A DNA stretch of 64,000 nt from Temnothorax longispinosus (GCF_030848805.1 NC_092366.1:1798001-1862000), one strand, 5' to 3'; positions 10,178-24,468 are shown, counted from the stretch's first letter. Made by a program: numbers and translations. The notes: generated by a model not told the origin, from the letters alone.

Positions 10178-13100
10178 TAACCGCACGAGGACGTCCATAG
10201 TGGGATGTAATATCAATACGCCGCGGAAGCTGGATAGTCGCGTCTGATTTTCCGAGCGCATCGGCACGTGGATAATGTTTTAATGGAGTTTGCGGAGTGC
10301 GAGGAGAGAGCGAGAGCGAGCGAGAGAAAGAGAAAGGGAGAGGGATACTTGGCCGAGATGGTAGAGGCCAAGGGTGAAGTCGGCACACGGTTTACATACC
10401 ATTTACTCGCGCCCTGTAACCTTGTCGAACGCTTGTTTACAGTGCTGTACAAACGGCGTCGCCAGCATTCGCGATGCCGATCCCATCACGAACTCTCGTC
10501 GTGGCGAATAATCGAATAATTTCCATTCCTTCGGGTTGATCTCTCCTATTATCCACGGATTTATTTTACTTAATTTTCCGAAAGTGATAGAAATTAATTT
10601 TACATCTTTTTTTTTTTTAGAATTTTTGAACTCGAATATTTGAGAAACTCACTATTGATTTCACAAATATCATGTTAGAGTATTATATTAGAAATAATAT
10701 ACTAGAATGAAGGAGATATTCGAATATATATTTTTTTCGGAAATTCAGAACTTAAGGGAACAACACGCGATTCATAGCTAGGAGTGACGTCGCGTTTCAA
10801 ACTGGAGGCTCGCGGTCGAGTTCGTGCCAACGCTATTGTGATTTATGGCCGGCGTTTATAATGACACTTTCAATCCGACGCCGTTCGTCTCTTGGCGGCG
10901 GGCGACCGAAGATTATACCGTCCATGTAAAGTAAGCAAGAAGTCACTTATTACGTTGTTAGGGAAATTACACGGATGGAGTTTGCGTAATCTCCCGCACC
11001 GCGGACTTCCTTCGACTATCTCAAACTCTTTTTCGTTTTTTAGCTATTCTTTTCTCTATTCTCGTCCATTTTTCCGAGTACTCGTAAATTCCGGGTAAGA
11101 AAAGCAAAAGTGAAAAGTAGGTGCAAAGTGTCGACAATTCGGAATCCTCTTTCGTTTTATCCTTACATCTATGGAGGTTGGAAAAAGATTTTGCGACAGT
11201 TATCCAGAATTGAGGAAAACGTTAAACGTGGAGTTTTCTTGATGATCTCCGCCATTATTCGTGACTCGACTGACCTACTGAAGGCGTAATTGAATATCGG
11301 GTTTCGCTTACGCATCGACGCTCTCAACAAATTGCCTTTTCGTCCTCGCGTGAGACTTTATGTCTTCTGCCACGCGGACGCCATATTTCGCAACAGTTCG
11401 CTGGAACAAGACGTCGGTTATTACGTAAAAGTTGGCTCATAGTCAGCCCTGACACGATCCTCGGCGCAACGGGGATCGATCGTGCTACCCGATCGCCGTT
11501 TTGCAGAAAGTTAACCAATACCGGCGCGGCGAAGAGACCCCCACGAAGGACCATTGCGACGGACAGGCGGTCAGCGTGGGCCCTGTCGCAATCGTTTGCA
11601 CGAACGTGTAAAAGACACCGGGCACGACAAGTGACCGTTGTGTCCCCCCCCCCTCCTCGAGAGACAGATAGAGATCTACCAGGTGTCCGTGAAGAGAACG
11701 TTATCTCTTCCACCTCGTATTTCGGGCATGTAAACCTGTGTTGCGTGTTTCCTGCCAATCTTACTCCGATGTTCTTTTACTTCCTCCTCTAATTTGTAAG
11801 TTCGCTTTCTTCGGATTACAGAATGTAAAATGTGTATTTCGTTACGCAAATTTACGACGCTGACTGAACTTTGAATATAGCTCGTGGTACCGATACTGGT
11901 GATAGTAGCATTTTTATTGAAAATAAAGTAAAGCGGTGAACAGGTATAGTTGATAGCAGCCTAGGCGATTGACAACAATCGAATTCAGACCCTTCAATGT
12001 CGTATTTCGGAAGAATTCATGCTTCAGGGTTACCTCGTGTTGCCGCGCACCTGCTGCTCCTCGACACTATCCGGGTTGTGTTGCGACGAGGCGGTCGCTC
12101 GGAAACGAAAAAAAGGAGCCGCTAATTATGAAAACTATCATTTGTTACCGAACGTGGAACGGTCGTGTTCTCCGCATGGGGCACTCGACGGGCTTTTTCG
12201 GGCGTCGTTAGCTTTTTTTCACGCTTTTTATGAACGCGTAATCGCCTTTTTATGAACTCTATTATTCAGCACGCATGAGTTGGATCGTTCCGATGATGGA
12301 TGCACGTTATCAGATACTTTTAACAAAAATTACATTGACAATTTTGTTTCTCCCTATGTTGCATGTTGCTTGTTTCTACAATTTTTGCGTTTTTTTAAAT
12401 GGCTCCTAACATAATATACTCTAATAAAGTGAAAAGCGACGACAAAAATAAGAAAGATTTTCCTTCCTTCTAAAATGTCATTGATTGATGCATAAACATC
12501 TTGAGAATTGTCGCCCGTAAAATATTTGCTCAACGACCTCAGCAGGGATTTCATTAGTGTTTCTTCAGCCTCGCCGGGACAATGCTACGGACACTTGTTG
12601 GCGCCGATGACCGGCCTAAATTTGCATGGTTCACCCGGTTCGTTCCTCTTTTCACACACCGTGGGTGAGCCTGCGACAGGTTTCCTATTCCTTTAGCTAC
12701 GCTAGTGATACTTGACGCAAATCCTCCCTTCGTGTATCCCCGTAGTGTTCTCTCGCGCGGGTCAATGTATCTTCGCTCGGACGTTGAATAGCGCGGACAA
12801 TGCAGTCTCGGCTCTGACTGAAAACGCGTCACGCCCTGCGACCGAGGGTGCTATGCCGTGGAAACATTTCATCGGACTTGATCGTCCGATCTCGGGAGAT
12901 TGCCTCGCTCGAAGGTATTGCTTGTCAGACCGCTGTGTTTTGATATATGGAGTACGTACGTAATTCGAACGGCGAATTAGATAGCGGGAGACTGTTATTT
13001 GGAAATAATTTTATTCCAAATAAAATTATGTGTTTTTAAGACGAAATAGAACATATTAATTTCGTAATGTGTAATTCTGTTCATTTTTTTCCTCGAATAA

Positions 13101-13400
13101 TTTTATTTAAAAAAGTTTGAAAAAAATGTTACTTTTCAATCAATTGGAAATATGTTCTATCTTAACAGAAATGGAATTTTTTTCTCTCATGCTTGATTGA
13201 GTTGTAAACTTGCGACAGATAATGTCTCTTGAAATTTCGGTCATGACAAAATTAATGGATAGAAGATCACAGAAGGAAGAATTGAAGAATCTGTGACTAA
13301 AGGAAGAGAACACTCTGTATAGTTCAACTTAACGGATTCGCATTGTCCCTCTTTTTGTGTTTGCAACATCGATAATTCGATCAAACACTCCTATACCCAT
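10178..13400. other. Non-coding spacer
   Basis: A purine-rich GA patch at 10,300-10,345, AT-rich stretches at 10,560-10,750 and 12,990-13,170, and mixed composition elsewhere. A 12-base inverted repeat (ATAGAACATATT at 13046-13057 and its complement at 13149-13160) spans an AT-rich 91-base interior. The 144-codon minus-strand frame at 11,324-11,758 has no recognisable motif or splice context and is not called. Confidence 0.55.
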
Positions 13401-16400
13401 AGGATTTTCGCATCGCTATTGTTTTTTTAACGCATATTGTTGGTCCAACGAATCCGCGGGGTCTCTGTAGACCCAGCGCGATTACAATCGGTTTTTCGCG
13501 CCTCAGCGTTTTTGCACAACGTTCGACGAATAACAGAGCGATTTCCGACTACTCCCGAGGACGACCGTTCTGGTAGTTCGCGGAAAATTCGCCGAAAAAA
13601 AAAGCGACCGGGAAAGCTGCCGCTGCCGGGTTTCGTTGCAGCGGAGGGGGGAGGGAGGAGGGCGGGCGGGTTGGCGGCTCGCGAAATTCAGGGTTATTTT
13701 TGCGCGTCGGCACGCTGCGCTACGAAGGGGTTAATTCTTTAATGGACGTGTAACGCAAGAGCGAGCGCGAGTGTGCGCGTAAAATAATTTCGATTCTTTC
13801 GAAATTTCGAATGCAGAGGAAGAGCGGCTAGCTGTCGCCTAGATTTTTTCTTATGGAATAACGCATTTTAATTGTTTCTAAAATTCTTTTCATGTCACTT
13901 GCGAACAATAACTCGCGATATTTCTCCCTGCATGCTACATACGCGATTATAATAATTAGCATTCCATACTTCTATAGTCAAAGTGGAGAACTTTGTGCGG
14001 CTTACCGCGCGCCGTGGTTCGGCTCGGCTCGACTCGGCGTCAGGTGTACGATTATCTCTTCGCGAATCACGGCCGGTCCGTTGCGCAAGGCGGTCGCAGC
14101 TTCGACACGAGCTGATCATTAATTTTACAGCTGGATTAAGCACAGAGCATCGGAATAGAGAAATAAATCGGCGATAGTTTGCCCGAGCGCCATTGTTCTC
14201 GCGCCGTTCTCTCGTAAACTATAAGCCAGAAAGGGCGATTAATTGAAGACATTATACCGAGTAATATTGATGGCGGTAATATTGATGGCGATATAAATAA
14301 TGTAACGCCCAGGAGATTTGGAGAAACGTTGATTTCGTCAAACGTCGATTTCGGGGTCACGCTCGAAAATTTAACGATAGTCGACAATGTCTCGTAGTGC
14401 TCTTTCCTTCTCTTTTCTTCCGTAAGAAAGCGGCGTTCGTTTACGAATGAGAAAATCCACGCTCGAAAATCGCTCTGCGGTTTGGAAAGCGTGCCGACGA
14501 TGAATCTTTAAAAAGAGAGGACGTTGCGGCAGAGCGCGGAAAAGACAATGCATCGCGCTGCGCCGCGCCGCGCCTCGTTTCGCCTCGCCTCGCCGCGCGC
14601 TGCGTGTCTGTCGATGCAGGTATATGGCCCCGCGGCTCTATATATCGAAGCCCTCTTTCTCATCGCCGGAAAGCCGACGATTAGGCCAGTTTTGAAACGT
14701 AATGTAGCCGCCGTCACGAGGCCATTTGTCTTGCCGCGCGTCGGTGGACGTCGCGCTGCGGGATATATATTCTGTCTCGAGCTGAAGGAGCCCGGATAGG
14801 AGATAAGCGGGAGAGAGAAAGGTAGAGAGGGTGGGAGAAGAGAGGGACCCGCAAAATAATTGTTCGCTCGATGAGATGAGGGGCCTTACACTCGGGGTCC
14901 TACGAGCGACCCAGGGCGACCCAATTCGACGTACTTTTGTGATCCAAATGGGATGAGTCAACGATTGATGCTCGGTGCCACGGCTCCTATCGATTTTGCC
15001 GCCTGTCGATGGCTTTTTCGATCTTTCGGTTCCACGGCCGCCCGTCCGTCCCCCGAAGAAATCATTCTTCTCTTGGAAGAAGTCGTCTCCGCTTTTTTAT
15101 CGCGCCGGACCGCGTTCTTTCAGCGAGTTCTGCAAATGGCATCTTTTTGTGGTCGCGAACGGGGACCACTTGCGTTTCGTGTGTTGCAGATGCAACCTTT
15201 TCAGACCGTGATGAGCAAATTGGAAATCGACTGACGTATTTTGTTGCGTTTTAAAATTTAAGTGATCTTATCTGTTCAGCATTCGTGACTTTGATCTTTC
15301 AGAGATCAAAATAATAACATAGTAGTTAACAGTTTTTTTGTATGTATATAGCAATACAATAAATTTTTTAAATCAAAGATAGATGATTAAATGCGCACTG
15401 AAATATTTTTTAAAATGTCGCAACTATTGATAATAATTTATCGGATATCGGCGCGCACGTGGTTCAACAAGTGCCGTTCGTACACGGACGCGTATGGAAT
15501 TCATCGATTCATCACATATCAACGGTTTTTGTTCTTCCGGGGGCTTCCGCTTTCATCTCATTCTTCGCTTCCTTCGTTTTGCTCGTCGCTCTCCTCGCGA
15601 TCGGTCGGTCGGTCTTTTTGCTTCGCGGGCTCGCCGTCCACTTCTTCTTCCTGCTCTTCGTCCTCGGGAGAATCCCGTGAGACGCGAAGGATTAAAAACC
15701 ACAGACTTGTATCACGGACACGCTTGTTTCCCGAAAAGCGAACCAATTAACGGCGCGGACTTGGACTTGGCCCGAGCTCCGTTTAAGCGACACGAACAGG
15801 TTGAAATTCGCACGACGCACACAAGTGACGAGAAGAACACGAGGTACATATAAAGATAAATGTGAGATAAAGAAAAGAAGAGAAATATGTACAGGATAAG
15901 GTTGTCTGACAAACGCGACAGACGTGTCCTGTCGTGCGAGTCCTCTACGTCGCGAGAAAGAGACCCATGGCACGAGGGTCTCTCGGCTTTGATGTGACCG
16001 CCATCAGGGCTCTCTCCCGCCTCCCCCGATGACGAATCAACCATGCGAGATGGTCGTTTTCACTACGGGGGACGGGCTATGATAATAATAGGTTTAACTC
16101 TGTCCCGGTCAGATCAGCGCGCGAGTTTTCGACCGCATGAAATTGTCTGAAAACCAACGTCGTTGTGTCCCCATCGTCGATTCTTCCGGATCCACGGGCC
16201 TCGACGAAGACCCGACCCGATCGCGTGTGTTTATCCGGGCGAACGCTAAACGGATTTCTCTTTCGCTGGTGTTCCTGAGCAATGTAGCAAGAACAGGAGC
16301 CAATCCCTCGTAGGAAAAATAAATCAGGTTGACTCGGATATGCCTTGGCAGGTACTTTTGACCTTGTCAGTCTCGTGTTTGCTGTCCACTACTAATATTT

Positions 16401-19400
16401 ATCCTTTTGGAAACGTTCAGGATGTAACCAGCGACGTAAGAAATCCTTTGCGATCGATTATCGAGGCTTGGTGGCGGTATTTTGAAAGAGTATCGAACTT
16501 ACATCGACGCGAGTGAGAACTATGCGAGACGAATGACAATAAACGCGTTCAAGCATTACGATAAATAAATGAAATTTTGCAGTTGCCTCTCAGAGACTCT
16601 TTCACGGCGGAGTAAAATCGCCGTACAAGATCCCATTATTGCAGCCGTAACGAGACTCGCGTTCTCCTGTCAATCGTCAGGCCCCGTGGCGCAAAAACGA
16701 TAAGAGCCGCGCATCGATCGAGGCGGCGCATCGCGCCGGGCGCGCGCGCGGCAATTAATATCTATTATAGCGGCGGAAGCGAGAGGAGCGGCGGTGTGAT
16801 CACGCCGGGGAAGGACGAGAGGCGCGGATGACGTGCCGATGACGTCACTGCCGGTCAACTACAAGTATTTCGCATTAGCCGGCGTCCCGCCCCGTCCCTG
16901 CCCCGCGATCCCGCTAATTAATTGGGTTAAAAAGACGTTAGAGGCGAATTGATCGGTCCATTCAAAGGCGCGGGCATCGACGAGCGCCGACGAGATAAAG
17001 TTATTATTCGCTCGTATCAATTTCGTACGCTTGCGCGATCGCGTGCCGACGCGCTATATCCGCCTTATCGTTTCAATTTGCTTCTCTCGCATAGACCGGG
17101 GCCCCCGCGCTCATGGGAAAAACAGTCGTTCGAGCCGCGTCTGTTTCCCGCAGTAAGTTTCGTCTCCGTCTGGGGCGATCCTCCCTCGATCTCTCGATCT
17201 TTTTATTAGATCCCCGGTCCAGGAAAGTGGACGCGAACCGTTCTCGCGTGTGTGAAGCTAAACGAGGGCTACGAGTCTCTTTCTCTCTCTCTCGAAGGAT
17301 TTATGGAGCTTAACTGATGAACCGTTTAATTCTCGTTTCATTCAGTCGCGTTATGAAGTGACAGCTAATTGTTACGTTATAAATTTGACACGTTTAGAAA
17401 TAAAAATAGAAAATTCTATAAGGTTTAATAGAGATATCAGTATCCATTTTACAGATCATTTCCCCTCGCATTGTAATAAAAGCTGCGTGTACAACAATAT
17501 GATCATCCGTTCGCTTCTTATTCTGGTCAATCGGTTTCCAGGGCTTGACAGCGAAACGAATTATGTAAAGCGTGCTCAAAAATTACCGGGTGTAATCCGC
17601 GAAGGTAAACTTTCACATTACAAGGCACGTTCTCTTATCTCTTTTGAGATCCTCTCGCGCGAGTAACGAGCTAAACGAAACGGACAAAAGAATTACCCGA
17701 ATATTGTATTCGTGTGGAAAATCGCTTGTATACGAAGGAAAATAGCGTGGCTACGATCAAGGCTACGTGAAAGACCCCCCACGTGCCCCGGATAATCGGG
17801 GCCTGCCGTTATGAATTTTGAAAAAACACTGTAGCGCAAAAGGCCCTCGACAACCTTTTGTTTGGCTGTCACCGAATACTCCGGAGATCTCTAGGGAGTC
17901 CTAGAGAAGATCGAATCACTTCGCGTAGTATGACCGTCTTTCACCTTTTGTCTCCGTGTCATCGTCCTGATGCGAAAGCAAAGAAACGCGTTCGGATCAA
18001 TGAATCTTCTTTATCATCGGTACATTTCTTGATAAGAGAAAGAATTATATATGTGTACACACGTAATATCGTGTAAAATTTTTTTCATTTTGAATATTCA
18101 ACGATTTGTAATCACGGATTACGTGTTCGTTTTCGAATGCTGGAATTGTTTGAATTAATCGCAGTTAGATCGGCACTCGATTTTCACTGAAGTTGTAACA
18201 ACGTCTTTTACATTATTCAGTCAATAATCATATTCAAAATATTTGAAGAGAATCGTCGGCAGTATTTTTTGGATCGAGACGGGACGATTTACAGACAACG
18301 GTGGACGAATTATTGGAGATCGCTTCGATCGCCAGCCGGAAGGGAATAATTCGACGGCACCTCCGGCGACTCTTACCGCCCGGGGAGGAGTTTTGCAGGA
18401 TGACGCGCGACTCGCTCGCGAGTTCTCGGGGGACGGACAAGGGGGGATATAGAGACCTTAAGGCACAATGCGACGCCTGTGGGTAGCCATTGACAAAAAC
18501 GGCCGTGTCATCCCAGCCATGATACACCCCATTGTGCCTCCAAAGGACCTTCTGGAGACTGCATTATCGTTCCTATATCTTTTTATTAGACCGCTGGTCC
18601 TGATTTCTCTCCTTTCCCCCGCGGCCCCTGTTTCTCGATGTACCGGGGGAAGAAAGACAGTGCGCGCTGCTGCGAGAGACGATGCTGCTGGGTATACACT
18701 CGACACAGCACCCATACACATGCCGCGATGCGTCAGCAAGAAATGGGAGCCGCATCTTCTCCTCTCCCGGTCGAGACTTCCTTTCGAAACACGGTGCAGA
18801 CACCGCGAGAGCGTAATTAATTTCATCGGTTCTCGAATGACCAGAATAGGAATCGATATCGGAGATCACGGGGGAAACGACGATTTCAAAGGTGTGCGTA
18901 ATCGACTCTCCTTTGAACGCGGAATAGAGCAAATGTAGATGTATCAAAAATCGAATGAAACTGTGACAGTCACAAGACGATATGCATTCTATGCTTTATA
19001 TAATTAACGAAATTTAATTATACGGAATAAAATTTATTTTAAGTGATCTGTAATTCACGCCAGATTCCAGAATGAAATTATATTTATAACTTTATATGCC
19101 ATGGTATTTCGTGTATTTTAATATATATTTTTCGTTTTATACGGTTTATAAAGTTATGAATAGAAAACAGAAAGCTCAGAATTGGACGACTATTTTACGC
19201 ACATTGAACTGTTTCTTATTTGATCATGGTGAAAACGGCTGGATCGACGTCTAATTTTCACCGAAACTATAACAGATGTCTGGTGTGTCAGTCAACCAAT
19301 TATAGCCAGTATGAAAAGTATTATCGATAGCATCGGCGCACAGTCTCGCGAGAATTATGTCGATGTATCAGGGGATACGAGAAACTTAAAGCCGACATTA

Positions 19401-19480
19401 ACGTTGACCAGCGCGAGGATCGACCGATCGATTGCCGAGCGACTTTTCAGCCGGAGATCAGGCTAGAGTGACGCGAGCGG
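13401..19480. other. Non-coding spacer with GC-rich patches
   Basis: GC-rich patches lie at 13,600-13,700, 14,000-14,110, 14,540-14,770 and 16,700-16,910, separated by AT-rich sequence (15,240-15,440; 18,960-19,160). A short perfect hairpin TTTGATCT/AGATCAAA occurs near 15,290. Open frames overlap in several phases with no conserved motif. TAATTAATTGGG (16,913-16,925) and similar homeodomain-type strings are present but not diagnostic. Confidence 0.55.
14261..14290. repeat. Perfect 15-bp tandem duplication
   Basis: GTAATATTGATGGCG occurs twice back to back with no mismatch, suggesting a recent slippage duplication. Confidence 0.95.
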
Positions 19481-20340
19481 GCGCATCATCGCAAAGTTTC
19501 GTGCTGATGATGCAGCGCGCGGTCGCAATTACGGCGGAGAATCCGGCAATTACGGCGCGCCGTCGAGTGCAAAGGTGACACGCTAACGGCGGAGTGATTG
19601 ATTTTAGCGAAAACGCGAATCAGGGGGCAATTTGTCAAGCCGTCGACGTTCCATCTCTCGCAACACGCGGCCACGCAGCGTGAAGATACCGATCTCCTTC
19701 CTTCACGCGAGCGCGCGCGCGCTCGCGCGAACGTTGCTTGGCTTCGTCGACTCCGGCCGACTCGATACCCGGCGTCGATACCCGTACCGGGCCCCGCCGG
19801 CGATGTATCGCCGCCCCCCGTGCGATTTTCGAATGGACAATGCATTTCAGCGGGACGCGGCAAAATCGCTCTCCTCTCTTCTCTCTCTCTCTCGGGCGCG
19901 CGATCTTGCGCGCGTGGGAACGCGCGAAGGAAAAGGTCGAAAGACCGGATCTCTCGAAGACAACGTTCGGCGATCTCCCTATCCGAGATGGATCGACAAT
20001 GCGCGAAAGGCGAGAAGAAAAAGTTGCGGGCGCGCGCGGAGGGAAACGCGTTTCCATAACCATCGAACGGGCCGCGCTGCCGCGTTCGTTCGACCATTAT
20101 CGGGCCGTCGCTGCGAGATAGAAAGGCTGATTTAGACGCGAAATCGCGCCTATTGGCGTCGTGTATCTCGCGCATGCAAGGGAAACACCCTCTGCCCACA
20201 CGCCACGCCGCGCGACGCTTCGAACGTTCGTTCGGATTTCGCGGCGAGGTGTGCCCCGCGAGAATGAGAGGATCGTTCCCTTTTCCAGCGGGAGGTGAGA
20301 AAACGCGATTTGCACGGTGTTCGCGGCGAGACGGGCGTAT
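19481..20340. other. GC- and CpG-rich block
   Basis: About 860 bases of unusually CpG-dense sequence. Frames of 112-237 codons are open simultaneously on both strands, the longest being 237 codons on the minus strand (20199-19486). They are rich in Arg and Ser, as expected from CpG-rich random sequence, and resemble no family I know. It could be an unmethylated regulatory block; coding is possible but unsupported. Confidence 0.5.
19706..19727. repeat. Perfect 22-bp palindrome of CG and GC steps
   Basis: CGCGAGCGCGCG followed by its mirror complement, centred between 19716 and 19717. It lies inside the CpG-dense block and has both cruciform and Z-DNA potential. Confidence 0.9.
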
Positions 20341-23300
20341 TTACGCAAGGTGCTCAGATTCTTAAGTCGCAAAAACCATTCATCTAGGTATTTTTTTTTT
20401 TCAAAGGCACAAAGGACAAGATTATCTCGTCGCAAATCAAGAAATTACTTCTCCTCGCCTCCGTTAAATGCTAAACCCCTTGCGGAGCGAGAGAGAAGCA
20501 ACGATTTAATTGGAAAACATTTTCATAAATACAAAAGTTACCTCGAATCATTTTATATTCCCTCTTTTTCCAAAAAGAAAGTTCTTTTTCCCCATTCACC
20601 TCGCGTTTGTTTCTTTCACGACCACGCCGCGCGTTATTCGGAGCTCTTGTAAATCGCGTTAATGAAATCTACGTCGGGCCGCCGACGTAATGAAAGCTCG
20701 CGTCGTTAATCGCGCCGCGTAACAAACGCTCGCGCGGCACGCATACGTCAGCCCCGGGATCGTTATCTGGTCTCCCCGGTCGAGACCCGGTGTCAAGAAG
20801 TTAGTTCTCTCGATGGGGGTTGCCGAAAGAAGAAAGGAACGAGGATACGAGGGTGGCTAACTCTCTCGCCAGTGTTTTTACACTCCCTTCTATATCGCGC
20901 CGGAACACCCCCCGTTGTCTCACCGGCGCGGCGCCCGGTCCCACCGTCTCGGAGTGATCCCGGGGTTTATTAAAAGACACGGCTCTCTCTCCTCCGAAAG
21001 ACCGAGCCGCGCTCGCCCGCGTGGGACTCTTGATTGGGTTTTACGATCCCGGCAGCTGCTCCGCCGGTTATCCCAGACGTCCCGCGCTCTCCTCGCGGCC
21101 GAGTCCTCGCGCGACAGGAGCGAGATCGATCGAAAATGAGACGCTTCTTCGTTCCTCTTTGATCGGCGTTATGAGCTCGCCGTCGTTATCTTACGTATCG
21201 ATCCAATCATGCGATGAACATCGGGATTGAGACGCGAGAATTTGATATGTATGACGCTAAATCGGGAGTATTTGTGAAAATACTCGTGAAAGTATTTGTA
21301 CGCACTGCGAGGTTTCCTTATAGATTTGTTGAATATTGAACCGCGGTATTAAATTATTATTATCAGATAAAACTCTTCCGTTTCGAAACGTTGTTTTCTC
21401 TTTGTTACATGCATGTACCAAGAAATTGATTAACGAGAAATTCCATGTATGCGATATGGTAATTCACGTTGCCAAACGATTTGCTAAGAATGTGTCACGA
21501 CGAAAAGCGGAATATAATCGTGTCCCCTCATCCAATCAGGTGAATTTATTCTCAGGATACGGGGACAATCTGAAACCCGGCGAGGGAGTGAGGAGAATAA
21601 TCGGATGACGGAGAGGTCGATTTTTAATGTGTAACACGTAGTCGCGCTTGTCCCGCGTGTCCTGTTAGGATGATAATTAACGACGTACATCGTCGCGGGC
21701 ATAAATATCGCATATTATTACGGAGCGGGATATGCGGCCCGGGCCGGGCCGAAGTGGCGGTGTCACATTTGAATAACACGTCCGCGAACTAGTGCATAAA
21801 TTTCTAATTACAAGGAAGAGAATGCTCGTCCGTTCACGTTTGGCCTGCGACAAACGGCGGGCTTAGTCGATGCTAAGCCTTTACGATCGTATAAAACGTC
21901 GCCTCGAGAAATATATAGCGTCTCCGAAGAACTGATTTTCACCAGTGAGCTCGCTCGCGGCGAAATTATGTGTCTTTCTCGAAAGAAACTTTCTAAATCG
22001 ACGAGGAACGTTAATGTTCTGTAGCCAATTTTTCAATGCACTTACGGACGACGCAGAGTTAAGTATATGTTTTTCTAATGCGTCTAACAATGGGATAGCT
22101 GCACGTTAAATAGAACGTGTCTATTACCGAGCGCGTGTAGTATTACTGATGGAATAACGGTGTCGCGCTGCAAAAGATTCCGCGGGTCGTAAGTAAGACG
22201 GTGCTGACAGCGGCGGCGATAGCAACGATAAGAGAATTTTCATCAAGATTAATTAAGGCCGAGACGCAGTTATTGTAATTACCCCGCAATCCGATCTCTC
22301 GGGTATATCTAATTATCGAGCTTAATCTCGGTTGATCACACACTCTGCCGCAACAATGCGAAGCTGAGTATGATGTAAACGATCTTATTAGTATTCCCGG
22401 TGCGCGCCGGCACCTGCACAACGACGAGCGAGGGCATACGGCGCGATATAAAAAACGCAGTAATGGGTGTATCAGTAATAATAGCGCTGATGCATTGATA
22501 ATTATATTATCTAATGGTATCCCTCTTTTCATTAATGTTATGGCAAAGAATATTGCGGAGAACAAGAGCGTCCGCGAGATATTCTTGGAGAACGCGAGAA
22601 ATTATATTCTTCGAATAAATCCTCAGGCTAAACATCTAACGCTAACGTGTTGATCAGGTTTTATTTATTTAATGGTTGGGTTTATTTCCCTAATTAAGTC
22701 GAATCACTGAGATCACGGAAATCGTATGAGTTAAATCTCTCTCGATGCTCAGCAATGATTAAGATTTTTACTAATATGTATATATTTAATAATATCCTGA
22801 TTTCTTGCGATAAAATTTGCCTTTAATGAAAAGCAGGATATTTCGGCGAGGATATGTTTTTAATAGCTTGATGCATGTATATGAATTGCAAGCCGTAACG
22901 TACGCAGATTCAATTGCGATTGGATAAGAAACTTTTACTCGCGATCCGGTTTTTAATTTGTTAATTTATTAACGTAAATGTTTGCACAAGCCGCGCGAGT
23001 GTCAATTCCTCCGAGATGCAACGGCATAAATAACGTCGTGCATTTCCGTTTCATTACCGCGCGCTGACGGCCGTATATCGGGTGGCGCGGAGAAAAAAAC
23101 TGCGGAATTGATTTCGCAAAGTGGACAGGTAACGCCGGCCGTGCGCAGCGTGTAATCGCTTCATTTATTAATGCGCGCCTTTACTTTACGAGGGCGGGTT
23201 ACACAACCCCATAAACAGCGTATCTTATGGTGCCTTAGAAAACCCCCGGTGACACTAAAATACGTAGTTTACACCCGTAACCAACGTTTACGGGTCTCTT

Positions 23301-24079
23301 TGATCGCGGCCGCCATTGACGTCTCTGTCATCCCAATTAGGACGTAGTAAAGTCTCTCCCCATTTTTTTGTCGGACACCGTTTTTAGGGTTGAATATGTG
23401 ACCGGGGATTTTTCCGGCGGTAACATCTTCCGCAAAGGGACACGAACCCTTTGCCGTTGAAGAAAAGAAAGAAACTGGTTGTTGCCCCGAAAGGGACAAT
23501 ATAGGGACAATCAAATGGGTCACATAATCGTGCCTTCATCTTTTCGAGATATCGATTAGAATGTTTTCTAAGTGCATTCTTGAATAAAGCTTTCCTAAGA
23601 TAGATGTTTACTGATTTTTTTTTCAGCAAAAATCAAGTCCCGAAAATTTTAAACATTCGGTTTTAAAAAAGTATTTGGGCGATTCTCGCATTTTTAATTT
23701 CTAAATCAGATTCGTTTATCCATCCGAAAGATAGTGCGAGCGCACTAAACATTCTTAGCGATGCGCTTAGGCGCGTTTTGCGAAGAATTGCGTATCTTAC
23801 GCGAACGGAATTATACGTATAGCAGCAAAAAAAAAAAACGCGACGCACGTCGCGTTTCGAAATAAGAGAATCTAATTGGGTGCGCACGTTAGACGCAGAG
23901 ATCGAATCTCGCTTAAATTCCCCGACAATTTAAAGTAGACACGCGATGGGGACTTTCACTTTCAAACGGAATGGCCCGGCGATCGTGGCGCGTGTTAATT
24001 GTATTATTAATTAAGGCGAGCCGCGAGCGTAAGGCGCAAGCAACCGATGCGCCGTGGCGCGCGTAATTAAAACTGCATT
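20341..24079. other. Non-coding spacer
   Basis: Mixed GC and AT segments. 21,730-21,765 carries a GGCCCGGGCC palindrome. 22,600-23,000 is AT-rich with TTTAATTTGTTAATTTATTAACG-type strings that resemble homeodomain sites. No protein-coding segment was recognised. Confidence 0.55.
23836..23857 (-). repeat. Perfect 10-bp stem-loop followed by a T run (minus strand)
   Basis: Read on the minus strand, AAACGCGACG, a two-base loop and CGTCGCGTTT form a perfect 10-bp stem that runs directly into a run of T (the A run at 23,827-23,838 on the plus strand). The layout resembles a transcript 3' end, but nothing upstream looks like an RNA gene. Confidence 0.75.
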
Positions 24080-24106
24080 TTCTCTCTCTCTCTCTCTCTC
24101 TCTCTT
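24080..24106. repeat. (TC)n microsatellite
   Basis: A pure TC run of about 26 bases inside a longer pyrimidine tract that ends near 24,130. Confidence 0.95.
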
Positions 24107-24430
24107 TCCTTCCTTTTCTCTCCCTCTCCCGTGTTTTCTATGACGCTGTTGATCGCGTTCGCATACGCCGCGATCGTTTCCTGTCATTCGTCGTTGCCGA
24201 CGGACGCGTTGTACGCCGACGTCGTGCTATACGCAGTCATCGGTGATTTTCCGGCGATGGAACGGGAACGCGCAACACGGGGAACGAATCGCGGCTCACC
24301 GCGGGGGATCCCACGGAAAACAAGATCTCATCAAGATAGCTGGATGCTCGCACTCTGTTGCACCGACCTGACGTACTGGCCCCTGCAACTGCCATGCACC
24401 ATTAACCGAGATCCAGCTAGAGGCACCTCG

Positions 24431-24437
24431 TATACAA

Positions 24438-24468
<31 letters not shown>

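Noticed and set aside
18234..18527. Minus-strand frame containing HGW, checked as the missing basonuclin N-terminal exon
   Set aside because: The residues around HGW (YHGWDDTAVF) lack the Cys pattern and the WVxHA continuation, and no phase-1 donor follows.
19486..20199. 237-codon minus-strand frame, the longest open frame in the window
   Set aside because: Overlapping long frames on the other strand and in other phases show that CpG-rich composition removes stops; Arg/Ser-rich peptide without a family match.
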